Shown here: piece by piece, positions 10,234 to 20,651 of the stretch
Numbering within the stretch: position 1 is the first letter of the stretch
How the letters are laid out: each line of letters starts with the position of its first letter
Assembly (NCBI GenBank): GCA_950097015.1
Contig: CATNEN010000004.1
Coordinates: 274,918-338,917 of the forward strand
Direction of reading: 5' to 3'
Source of the DNA: Macrostomum hystrix
Lineage: Eukaryota > Platyhelminthes > Macrostomidae
Length of the DNA: 64,000 nt
The notes under the pieces: model-generated
Told to the model about the DNA's origin: nothing
Databases searched by the model: none
The model's input: the letters and a program-made list of their open reading frames with translations, nothing else
Translations under genes and position numbers: made by a program

Positions 10234-10740
10234 ATGGGCAACTGCCTGTTCTCGAGGCGAGGCCGCTTCTACCCGGATCAGAAGCTGGTTGGTGACGGCG
10301 AGAGCTGCGCCACCATAGCCACAGTAGCCGCCGCCCCTGTTGCCGTAGTTGCGAAATCAGAGTCGGGCAGTTCAGCAGACGCCGCAGCCCACGTGCAGAT
10401 GCGGGCTCTGTATTCGTTCGACAAGCAAGCTGACGACGACTTGGCCTTCGTTCAGGACGACATCCTCGACCTGTTGGATAATTCCAGCGGAGAATTCTGG
10501 TGGCTGATGCGAAACCAGAGAACTGGGGAGAGCGGCTATGTACCGTGCAACTACATCCAGCCGTACGATGGCGGGCCAGCCTCTCTAACCGCCTGGTTCG
10601 ACGTCGACCGTCGGGAGGCCGAGCGCTGCCTCCTCATGCCCGGCGTGCCGTTCGGCAGTTTCATCCTGCGGCCCTGCGGACAGCGGAGCGAGGCCGGCGC
10701 CTTCAGCCTCAGCGTCCGGACAGACGAAGACTCCCAGGAG

Positions 10741-10774
<34 letters not shown>

Positions 10775-12054
10775 CGCAGCAACAGCAGGTGCTAGTAAGG
10801 CACTACATTGTGAGGCCAACAGACCAGGGCGGATACTACATCAGTCCCAACCGTCGCTTCGCCAGCTTGGTGGAGCTGCTGGAGCACTACCAGAGCCAGC
10901 AGGACGGCATGTGCTGCCGCCTGACGCTGCCCTGCCCCAGGGAGTACGTGCCGCCGCCGCAGCTGCGCGACTTTGAGCTCAATAGGAAACTGCTCACCTT
11001 TGTTGAGAAGCTAGGCCAGGGCTCGTTTGGAGAGGTGCGACCATGACTTTAGTACATGGCTGACAACATGACACAATCCAGCCACAGTGCAGCATGAAAA
11101 TGACACAATCCTGCCACAGTGCAGCATGAAAATGACACAATCCTGCCACAGTGCAGCATGAAAATGACACAATCCTGCCACAGTGCAGCATGAAAATGAC
11201 ACAATCCTGCCACAGTGCAGCATGAAAATGACACAATCCTGCCAGTGTGACCCCCCAAAATCGCTCGCCCGCAGGTATGGAAGGCAAAGCTCGGCCGCCT
11301 AGTGGAGGTGGCTGTGAAGAGCATGAAGGAGGCCACGATGAACAAGGCGGACTTCATCAGCGAGGCCGAGAAGATGCACAAGCTGCACCATCCGAAGATT
11401 GTGCAGCTAGTCGGTGTTTGCACCAGAGAGGAGCCGTTCTACATCGTGACGGAATTCATGCCCAACGGCGCACTGACCGCCTACCTGAGGCGCGACAACG
11501 AGGAGGGCCGCAGGGTGACATTCTGCCACATGATTGACATGCTGTTCCAGGTGGCAGACGGTATGTCCTACCTGGAGCAGAAGCGTTTCATTCATCGCGA
11601 CCTGCGGGCCGCCAACATCCTGGTCGGCCTGAACAACACCGTCAAGGTGGGCGACTTCGGCCTAAGCCGCTGCATCGAGGAGGAGGCCTACTGCTTCAAG
11701 GAGGGCACCAAGTTTCCGATTCGCTGGACGGCGCCAGAGGCAGCGAAGTCAAAGGCGTTTACGCATAAATCAGACGTCTGGTCGTTCGGCGTGCTGGCCT
11801 ACGAGATTGTGACTCGGGGTGGCCTGCCCTACCCGGAGTACAGCAACAGTGACATACTGCGCCTGGTTAGCGGCGGCTACCGGATGCCGAATCCCGACTG
11901 CCCGGAGGTTGGGGTGTCATGCGAGCGCTTCCTCTACGAAAATGTGATGCTGGCCAGCTGGCAGCTGGACCCTGCCGCCAGGCCCACCTTCGCCGCAGTC
12001 AGAAATGTTCTGGAGAACTACTTTGTGGAGAAGCAGCCGCAGTATGAGCAGTAG
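10234..12054 (+). CDS. Src-family non-receptor tyrosine kinase (exons 10234-11034, 11275-12054; 526 aa)
   Basis: Membrane-tethered kinase that phosphorylates protein tyrosines. The N-terminus MGNC offers Gly2 myristoylation and Cys4 palmitoylation. SH3 spans about 57-112 (ALYSF, then WW 89-90, YVPCNYI) and SH2 about 120-238 with GSFILRPC (Arg146). The kinase domain is about 250-508: GQGSFGE|VW loop, VAVK Lys282, HRDLRAAN (Asp376), DFG Asp394, activation-loop Tyr406 in EEAYCFKEGTKFPIRW, and TAPEA. The tail QPQYEQ has Tyr524 where Src carries its inhibitory Tyr but ends two residues later. Splicing GGAGAG|GTGCGA to CGCAG|GTATGG is in phase and rejoins the Gly-loop. Oddities: a polyglutamine run (about 170-185) inside SH2 and a minisatellite intron. 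HRDLRAAN and full length favour Src over Abl or Csk. Confidence 0.92.
10741..10788 (+). repeat. CAG/CAA polyglutamine tract inside the SH2 domain
   Basis: Eleven Gln codons, one Pro, then four Gln codons, mostly CAG with CAA interruptions. The tract lies between SLSVRTDEDSQE and VLVRHYIVR, the loop joining two central SH2 strands, so the fold could tolerate it. Confidence 0.9.
11035..11274 (+). repeat. Kinase intron made of a 32-bp minisatellite
   Basis: A 240-bp GT-AG intron. About 11068-11244 is 5-6 tandem copies of a 32-bp unit containing GCATGAAAATGACACAATCC, leaving only short unique ends at the splice sites. Minus-strand open frames here are repeat artefacts. Confidence 0.92.
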
Positions 12055-12107
12055 GGGCTGAGAGGGGAGAGCAGGGAGGAAGTAGGTGTTCAATAATAGA
12101 AAGAAGG

Positions 12108-12495
12108 GCCTGAAGAGGAGGATGAAGGGCCTGGAGAGGAGGATGTAGGGCCTGGAGAGGAGGATGTAGGGCCTGGAGAGGATGAAGGGCCTGGAGAGGA
12201 GGATGTAGGGCCTGGAGAGGAGGATGAAGGGCCTAGAGAGGAGGATGAAGGGCCTGGAGAGGAGGATGAAGGGCCTGGATAGGAGGATGTAGGGCCTGAA
12301 GAGGAGGATTTAGGGCCTGAAGAGGAGGATGTAGGGCCTGGAGAGGAGGATGTAGGGCCTGAAGAGGTGGATGTAGGGCCTGGAGAGGAGGATGTAGGGC
12401 CTGGAGAGGAGGATGTAGGGCCTGAAGAGGAGGATGTAGGGCCTGGAGAGGAGGATGTAGGGCCTGGAGAGGAGGATGTAGGGCCTGGAGAGGAG
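12108..12495. repeat. 21-bp minisatellite downstream of the kinase
   Basis: About 18 units of GGCCTGGAGAGGAGGATGTA plus one base, with AAG and GAA substitutions. Since 21 is a multiple of 3, open frames on either strand are trivially periodic and not taken as genes. It starts about 55 bp after the kinase stop and may be part of its 3' UTR. Confidence 0.92.
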
Positions 12496-12789
12496 GATGC
12501 AGCACCTGCAGGGGAAGCAGGGAAAAGTAGAATGACGAAAGCTGGGGAGGCAAATTTATGAATGCTGAACACTGCAAAAATCAAAATAATTCCTGGCCCT
12601 GATACGAGTAAGAACCATAATTATATTGCCTAATTGTTTGCGCTATCTATTATTAATCCGTGATTTTCTCTAATCTTGAAGTAAATCTTCTTAACCGAAA
12701 TCTGAGCACCGGCGTCCCAAGCAGCACTGGTTGTGTACTTAACTCACACATCAGTCGAGTATTGCACATACTGTCCCAGAATGCTTCAG

Positions 12790-12795
12790 AATAAA
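12790..12795 (+). terminator. Candidate poly(A) signal for the kinase
   Basis: AATAAA about 740 bp after the stop codon, the first canonical hexamer I noticed on this strand. If used, the 21-bp minisatellite would be in the 3' UTR. Confidence 0.3.
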
Positions 12796-12851
12796 ATATA
12801 CAAAAAATATAACTGAAGTTCGCGCAAAACTTTTTTACGAGATGTTCTCAA

Positions 12852-13960
12852 CCTGAGGATCTGGGAGCAATGCCAACCCAAACCTGAGGATCAGGGAGCA
12901 ATGCCAACCCAAACCTGAGGATCTGGGAGCAATGCCAACCCAAACCTGAGGATCTGGGAGCAAAGCCTACCCAAACCTGAGGATCTGGGAGCAATGCCAA
13001 TCCAAACCTGAGAACCTGGGAGCAATGCCTACCCAAAACCTGAGGATCTGGGAGCAATGCCTACCCAAACCTAAGGATCTGGGAGCAATGCCAACCCAAA
13101 CCTGAGAACCTGGGAGCAATGCCTACCCAAACCTGAGGATCTGGGAGCAATGCCAACCCAAACCTGAGGATCTGGGAGCAATGCCTACCCAAAACCTGAG
13201 GATCTGGGAGCAATGCCTACCCAAACCTGAGGATCTGGGAGCAATGCCTACCCAAAACCTGAGGATCTGGGAGCAATGCCTACCCAAACCTAAGGATCTG
13301 GGAGCAATGCCAACCCAAACCTGAGGATCTGGGAGCAATGCCAATCCAAACCTGAGGATCTGGGAGCAATGCCTACCCAAACCTGAGGATCTGGGAGCAA
13401 TGCCAATCCAAACCTGAGGATCTGGGAGCAATGCCTACCCAAACCTGAGGATCTGGGAGCAATGCCAATCCAAACCTGAGGATCTGGGAGCAATGCCTAC
13501 CCAAACCTGAGGATCTGGGAGCAATGCCGATCCAAACCTGAGGATCTGGGAGCAATGCCTACCCAAACCTGAGGATCTGGGAGCAATGCCTACCCAAACC
13601 TGAGGATCTGGGAGCAATGCCTACCCAAACCTGAGGATCTGGGAGCAATGCCAATCCAAACCTGAGGATCTGGGAGCAATGCCTACCCAAACCTGAGGAT
13701 CTGGGAGCAATGCCTACCCAAACCTGAGGATCTGGGAGCAATGCCTACCCAAACCTGAGGATCTGGGAGCAATGCCAATCCAAACCTGAGGATCTGGGAG
13801 CAATGCCTACCCAAACCTGAGGATCTGGGAGCAATGCCTACCCAAACCTGAGGATCTGGGAGCAATGCCTACCCAAAAACTGAGGATCTGGGAGCAATGC
13901 CTACCCAAACCTGAGGATCTGTGGGAAGTGTTTGCTCAGCCTGAGGATCTGGGAGCAATG
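12852..13960. repeat. 31-bp minisatellite
   Basis: About 35 units containing CCTGAGGATCTGGGAGCAAT followed by GCCTACCCAAA or GCCAATCCAAA. Alternation of these variants gives local 62- and 124-bp higher-order periods. The repeated minus-strand open frames are artefacts. Confidence 0.95.
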
Positions 13961-14755
13961 ACGATCAAAAAGTATCTACAAAAAGAGCGAGTAAAAATCG
14001 CAAGCAACATTTCAATTATCGATATCGACTTGTTTCAACTGAAAAGCTTCCCTTGTCAATTCTTATCCTGCTTATCGTCGTTAACAATTAGAGAATGTAA
14101 TTTTAACATCAACACAGACTTTTGGTGAGTAAAAGCTAATCACAAGAGGTTTTGTGTCCATTTGAAAACAAGCGATCGAGACATACTGAGAGGAGAAATA
14201 ATTTTCATTAAAAAAATCAAGTGTCCACGCTATCGCTAGTTGAATAAGTGATTGGATTAACTCGACTTTACTGGATATTCCAATGTGCATTGGGAACAGA
14301 AAACAAGATAGCGGAAACAAAAAACTAATATGCGTACTGTAAACAGGAGACCATCGGTTGGAATAAAAACATGCATTACACTTAGGCGGCTAGTGCAATT
14401 AGGAGAGAATTTCAATTGCACAAATGAGAACAGCAAGCTACCCTACTGAAAGTAGGCAGACAAGAGCAATGCGCCTGGAGATCTGATATTTTAAAACGAC
14501 CGGAATAAGTACATTTAGTGCAGAAAAGCAAATAGAAGATTATTACCGATTGGGAAAACTGGTGTTTTGTAAGATAACAAAATAGTGGACTTCCAATCTG
14601 CACTGCAATATTATAAGCAATCATCTTCGTATCTAGAATCCAAATATAGCCAAAAAAATAATTCAATGATTAAAAATACGATTATATTAAACACATAGAT
14701 ACATTTTGATAATTAAATAGCAGATGCTAACTGGGGAGACCACATGGATTATAAA
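13961..14755. other. Unassigned spacer
   Basis: AT-rich single-copy-looking sequence. Short open frames on both strands lack motifs or coding-like composition. Nothing recognised. Confidence 0.5.
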
Positions 14756-14756
14756 G

Positions 14757-16060
14757 TAGAATCGTAGAAGGGATTGAAGGGAGAAGATAAAATTATGATT
14801 GAAGGGAGAAGATAAAATTATGATTGAAGGAAGAAAAGGAAGTGATTGAAGGGGGGAGATAAGAAGGGATTGATGGGAGGAGAAGAAGGGATTGAAGGGA
14901 GGAGAAGAAGGAATTGAAGGGAGGAGAAGGGACTGAAGGGAGGAGATAAGAAGGAATTGAAGGGAGGAGATAAGAAGGTATTGAAGGGAGGAGATAAGAA
15001 GGGACTGAAGGGAGGAGATAAAATATGATTAAAGGAAGGAGATAAGAAAGGATTGAAGGGAGGAGAAGGGATTGAAGGGAGGAGAAGAAGGGATTGAAGG
15101 GAGGAGATAAGAAGGAATTGAAGGGAGGAGATAAGAAGGTATTGAAGGGAGGAGATAAGAAGGGACTGAAGGGAGGAGATAAAATATGATTAAAGGAAGG
15201 AGATAAGAAAGGATTGAAGGGAGGAGAAGGGATTGAAGGGAGGAGAAGAAGGGATTGAAGGGAGGAGATAAGAAGGGATTGAAGGGAGGAGCAGGGATTG
15301 AAGGGAGGAGATGAAGGGATTGAAGGGAGGAGAGGAAGGGATTGAAGGGAGGAGAGGAAGGGATTGAAGGGAGGAGAAAAAGGGATTGAAGGGAGGAGAA
15401 GGAATTGAAGGGAGGAGAAGAAGGGATTGAAGGGAGGAGAAGAAGGGATTGAAGACAGGAGAGGAAGGGATTGAAGGGAGGAGCAGGGATTGAAGACAGG
15501 AGAGGAAGGGATTGAAGGGAGGAGAAGAAGGGATTGAAGGGAGGAGCAGGGATTGAAGACAGGAGAGGAAGGGATTGAAGGGAGGAGAAGAAGGGATTGA
15601 AGACAGGAGAGGAAGGGATTGAAGGGAGGAGAAGGGATTGAAGGGAGGAGAAGGGATTGAAGGGAGGAGAAGAAGGGACTGAAGGGAGGAGAGGAAGGGA
15701 TTGAAGGGAGGAGAAGGGATTGAAGGGAGGAGAAGGGATTGAAGGGAGGAGAAGGGATTGAAGGGAGGAGAAGGGATTGAAGGGAGGAGAAGGGATTGAA
15801 GGGAGGAGAAGAAGGGATTGAAGACAGGAGAGGAAGGGATTGAAGGGAGGAGCAGGGATTGAAGACAGGAGAGGAAGGGATTGAAGGGAGGAGAAGAAGG
15901 GATTGAAGGGAGGAGCAGGGATTGAAGACAGGAGAGGAAGGGATTGAAGGGAGGAGAAGAAGGGATTGAAGGGAGGAGCAGGGATTGAAGGGAGGAGAAG
16001 GGATTGAAGGGAGGAGAAGAAGGGACTGAAGGGAGGAGATAAAATATGATTAAACGGAGG
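14757..16060. repeat. Purine-rich minisatellite (19-22 bp units)
   Basis: Tandem GGATTGAAGGGAGGAGAAGA-type units of variable length, with ATAAGA, GCA and GACAGGAGAG variants. The + strand is almost all purine for 1.3 kb. A 322-codon minus-strand open frame is a translation of this array. Confidence 0.93.
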
Positions 16061-16675
16061 AGAGACAAGGGATTAATAGGGAGAGGCGGATGGTATAAAA
16101 TAGCGAAATGACAATCTGGGATATGGATAAATTTGGCTGCAACGAAGCAATGTCTCACACAAATAACTTATATAAGCATATTGTGTTACACAGTACATAG
16201 CCCGAAATTTGACAACAATAACAATATAAGTAATGCTTTGTTCGCATTAGTCCACTTAAACGATATTATTCCTATATTGAAACACTGCGGCGTCAATTTC
16301 AATTCATGATCTGTAACGGAGGTTCGCATCTAGATAAAACAACAAGCAATCAAAATTTAGCTCACATTGACAAGATGAGAAAGGAAAAGTTTATTTTGAT
16401 TATAATTTGCTTTGTAACTGAACCATAACCATGTTCTAAACAGCAATACATTAATGTGGATAGAAAGTAATAAGAGTAAACGAAAATAAATGGTGAACAA
16501 TCGTAAATGAGTGAATGAATCAATCGGAGTGTTACTGTTCGGTAAATCTGTAAATTTATTCTTGAATCATTTGTCTCCCAACTGTGCCGCACATCTACAA
16601 ATATGAGCCACGTGTAACAAAGTAGATCGACACCGTAAATCCTATAAAGTTCGCACTGAATAAAGGGAAGAGACT
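16061..16675. other. Unassigned spacer
   Basis: AT-rich sequence between two minisatellites. No gene, RNA or element recognised. Confidence 0.5.
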
Positions 16676-17035
16676 AATGAGGTGGTGGATGCTGCAGTAG
16701 GGCAGAGAAAAGGAGGTGGTAGGTGCTGCAGTTGGGAAGAGAAAGGGAGGTGGTGGGTGCTGCAGTAGGGCAGAGAAAATGAGGTGGTGGTTGCTGCAGT
16801 AGGGCAGAGAAAAGGAGGTGGTGGGTGCTGCAGTAGGGCAGAGAAAAGGAGGTGGTGGGTGCTGCAGTAGGGCAGAGAAAAGGAGGTGGTGGGTGCTGCA
16901 GTTGGGAAGAGAAAGGGAGGTGGTGGGTGCTGCAGTAGGGCAGAGAAAATGAGGTGGTGGGTGCTGCAGTTGGGCAGAGAAAATGAGGTGGTGGGTGCTG
17001 CAGTTGGGCAGAGAAAATGAGGTGGTGGGTGCTGG
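16676..17035. repeat. 34-bp minisatellite
   Basis: About ten units containing GCTGCAGTAGGGCAGAGAAA and GGAGGTGGTGGGT. It lies just beyond the 3' end of Rab7. Confidence 0.93.
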
Positions 17036-17153
17036 GAAAATGGGTGGTGACAATTCTAAATTTTTGTTGAGCGTGCATCTGCGAATACCAATCAAAACCC
17101 AATAAGAAATTTCTCGCAATAGACTGAAAACATGGCATGTAAAATCATTTGAG

Positions 17154-17159
17154 TTTATT
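17154..17159 (-). terminator. Poly(A) signal of Rab7
   Basis: AATAAA on the minus strand (TTTATT on +), 43 nt after the Rab7 stop codon. Confidence 0.6.
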
Positions 17160-17201
17160 GGTGATGGATTTCATCAAGGCTCCCTACAATGGGCCGAGCG
17201 A

Positions 17202-18211
17202 TCAGCACGAGCAACCGCCCTGCTGGCCGCCCTGCTGCCCGGAGCCGGCGCCACCCTGCAGCTGGATGGCTGGCGGCAGTTCGGAGGCGCCGGCGTCGTC
17301 AGCGGCGGCCTCCTGGGCCAGGGCGTCTTTGGCCAGCTGCATGAAGGCGGCCTCAACGTTGACGGCCTCCTTGGCGCTGCACTCGAAGTAGGGCATGTTG
17401 GATTTTGTCTGCGCCCACTGGGCGGCCCGCTTCTTGGTGACGCCGCGGTTCTCCAGGTCGATCTTGTTGCCAGCCAGCACGAAGGGGAAATTGTCCGGAT
17501 CCCTGGGGCTGGCCTGGATCAGGAACTCGTCCCGCCAAGAGTCCAGCGTCTTAAACGAGTTCGGCTGCGTCACGTCGTACACTGCGGGAATTGGCGGCGT
17601 GCGGGGATTGGGATTGGGGATTCTCGGAAACTGGGATTGGGGATTCTCGGAAACTGGGATTGGGGATTCTCGGAAACTGGATTGGGGATTCTCGGAAGCT
17701 GGATTGGGGATTCTTGGAAACTGGATTGGGGATTCTTGGAAACTGGGATTGTGATTCTTGGAAACTGTAATTAGGGATTCTTGGAAACTGCGATTGATGA
17801 TTGTAGAAAACTGGGATGGGAGATTATTTGGAAGTTGGAATTGGGGATTCTGTGAACCTGTGACAGAGACTCCTGTTTTTTATTGATAAGTATTGTATTA
17901 AGGAGCGAGAAGAGTTGGAATATCCATAAAAGTTCAGCCGACTCACCCAGCATGCAGGCATCGGCGCCGCGGTAGAAGGCCACGCCAAGGGACTGGAATC
18001 GCTCCTGACCGGCGGTGTCCCACAGCTGCAGGGTGACCACCCGGTCATCAACCATCAGCTCCTTGGTGAGGAAGTCAGCCCCAATGGTGGCCTTGTACTG
18101 GTTGCTGAACTTGCGGTTAACAAACTGGTTCATCAGGGAGGTCTTGCCGACACCGGAGTCGCCAAGGATGATCACCTTGAGCAGGATCTTCTTGCGGCTG
18201 GCACTGGACAT
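17202..18211 (-). CDS. Rab7: Rab7 small GTPase (exons 18211-17947, 17581-17202; 214 aa)
   Basis: GTPase directing late-endosome to lysosome traffic. Seen: P-loop GDSGVGKTS (17-25), switch-I Thr42 in YKATIG, WDTAGQE (64-70) followed by [14 protein letters not shown], which is typical of Rab7, guanine-specificity motif NKID (127-130) and SAK (157-159). The C-terminus GGCSC carries a CxC double-geranylgeranylation signal. The ATG at 18211 gives the usual N-terminus. The donor CTGG|GTGAGT and acceptor CCCGCAG|TGTAC join to a Val codon at residue 89, giving the expected [14 protein letters not shown] continuity. Length is close to the family norm of about 207, with a slightly longer Gly/Gln-rich tail. 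The frame is intact, so this is a functional gene. Confidence 0.96.
17582..17946 (-). repeat. Rab7 intron made largely of a 22-23-bp minisatellite
   Basis: A 365-bp intron. About 17603-17860 consists of units around CGGAAACTGGGATTGGGGAT with TTGG variants, progressively degenerate toward the donor side. Confidence 0.9.
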
Positions 18212-20428
18212 GCTTTCTGATTAATATTGTTGACAATGCAGAACTCACTGATGGGATAATTAGTTAATTATAGAGCTTGCAGGCTGGAAAATAAATACTG
18301 TAATTGCTGGTTTAATATTAATAAACTATTTTTACTAAGCAACAGCAAAAATACTTGTAGGGAAACTTTGATCCTTAGCATGTTAGTTAAAAATATATAA
18401 TTTTATATGACAAAACAACAATTTACACTGAATCATTGATCTGATGATTAACTATCTATCTTCTGATTATTCTGTTATGACTCCACTATTCAGTAGACTC
18501 TATAATATAGCATTGAAAACAAAATACAACACAGATAATTAAACAATTATAAAATTCTATTTAGGGGGCCTACTAATAGAACCATACATAGTGATAAGAT
18601 ATTATTAACTAATGATCTAGTTTCTTTTGTTTCAATGAAAGTGAAAGCTATTTTAGTTTAACTTTACAAAAAATGATTAAAATATAAATTATGAAGTTTT
18701 GATAAAGCCATAGGGGGTTAAACCCTAAACCCATGGAAAGATTGCTAAGAAATCATTAGATTTAATGTGTTACCTCTAGTCTGAACATGGCTATAGCTAG
18801 GCTATGTTAAGTAATTTTGTGAATGTAGTTGTTGCTATGCATATATAGCTTTACAGCATTCTTTTCAAATTATTTGTAAAACTTTTTTTCCAAAGTCTCT
18901 TTTTGAATTGATGCCACAACTTGAAATTTTGATTGTCAATGTTATTTTTTTGCATTAAACAAACTGGGGCTGCTTCTGGGGTACAGAACTTTTCTGTGGC
19001 AAATGTTCAGTGGGGGGATAAAAAGCAAAATGGTTGACATGATTAGGAGTGTCTATGGCCAAAAAGAATGAAATGGTTAGTGAGAAAGGAAGTATTAGCA
19101 CATCTTCAGCATTCTGCTAACACATTCTACTAATTTTCTACCATTAACACTCACTTAAAGTCTATTAAAACCATGTCAATATGCGCCTGGCAGCACCACC
19201 ATTTATTGTGGATCTAAACTCCTTTATTATTGCACCAGCCAAATTTTGACACACAATCTTGAAGAATTTGGACCTGACATTTGACACTCATCATAACATA
19301 GTTTCTGATTGCTTGATTGTTTCGAATTGTTTCAAAATGATTTCTTAATGTCTTTGTATTCTTTAAAAAAAATCTGAAAAAGTTAAATGAAGAATTAAAA
19401 AATAATGCCAGCTATATTATACTTCTATGACTATATCCATGACTTTATAAAACAAAATAAGAGAAGACTTTGGCTTGGAATATGAAAGTGGCAACAAACA
19501 ACAACAAGGGAGATCAGAAAACAAAAAAATACCATGGACCATAACAATAAAGTTACAGAACATTTCTCCTAAATTTTAAGAGGCAATGAAGAATATTAAT
19601 AGGACTAAAAACGGAACACTATTAAAGTTACTAAGTGTTACTGACTTATATTTGCAGTATATTAGATATAAAGTATATTAGATATAGGCCCTATACAAGC
19701 TATAGCAAGGGAGCAGGCAACTGTAGTCTGTACAATGCTGTTGTATTTCAAGAGCAGTGGCTATGGCTAAGTACTAAGCTAGCTAGCTTACTTTTAATAA
19801 CATAAACCTAGTTTCTTAAGCTACTCCAGTAGTACTTGCAGTAATTTTTTGTTATTTCTCGAAATCTGCAACACACATATATATAATTTACACTTCCAAA
19901 TTTTCTATCAATATTTATATCATACTTTATATCAAAACTTTCATACAGGCATAATTAATAATGCCAGATTACGAGAACCTTTTTACTTTTTTAAAGCAGG
20001 CAGCTGACCTATGACGCAAAAGCGTTGTAGAGTCCTAACAAGTGCCTAAATTACCAAAGAAAAAAACTAAATATAATCCCACTTAAATAGATGAAACTGA
20101 TTAATAATTACATATTCGTGCAACTACGTAATTTGTTTTATCTAGTGTGTTTTGAAGAAAGAATATATTATTTAAACTCAAATACTACTTCAGCACGAGC
20201 GGTCCGGGTTCATATGCTTTTATTGGTTTGTTTCAGTAAATTTATAAAGCATTAGAAGCCAGATATTGCTTTAGTATCGTACATGAGTTCAGCAAGAGAG
20301 CTGTGAATTTTACTGAAATTTTCTTTCATCAAGATGTATCGCCAGGATCAGTTCATAAGTGAAAAATTCGCATCCAAAGCTTGCTTTGTTAGCCGCTGAT
20401 CAGTCCATATGCCGCTGTGAAGTGGCTG
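18212..20428. other. AT-rich intergenic region upstream of Rab7
   Basis: About 2.2 kb of AT-rich sequence with no open frame of note, no tRNA-like motif and no tandem array. It must contain the Rab7 promoter, but no specific element is recognised. An AATCAG|AAAGC acceptor-like site ends immediately before the Rab7 ATG. Confidence 0.5.
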
Positions 20429-20433
20429 CCAAC

Positions 20434-20634
20434 TGTAATGCTTGCGTACTGTTTACTTCGCCTCCCTATGTGTCTGATCGCTCCAGCCAATCAGAGCCTT
20501 ACACGCGCGCTCAGCTATCAATTCTCACCTGCCGTACCCCCACCCCAAAATATCGATCCATCAAATATATAGTGTCGCCCGCTGGGCAGCGCTCAGTTGA
20601 GCATTACTTTCGACTACTAACTAAAGCCTCTACA
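20434..20634 (+). repeat. 5' LTR
   Basis: 201 bp starting TG and ending CA. It matches 22557-22751 with only a few differences over 195 bp, which implies a fairly recent insertion. Confidence 0.9.
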
Positions 20635-20651
20635 GTGGCGTCGCAAGCAGG

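Noticed and set aside
15190-16158. 322-codon minus-strand open frame (Leu/Pro/Ser-rich)
   Set aside because: Arises from the purine-rich array on the opposite strand; no motif outside the repeat.
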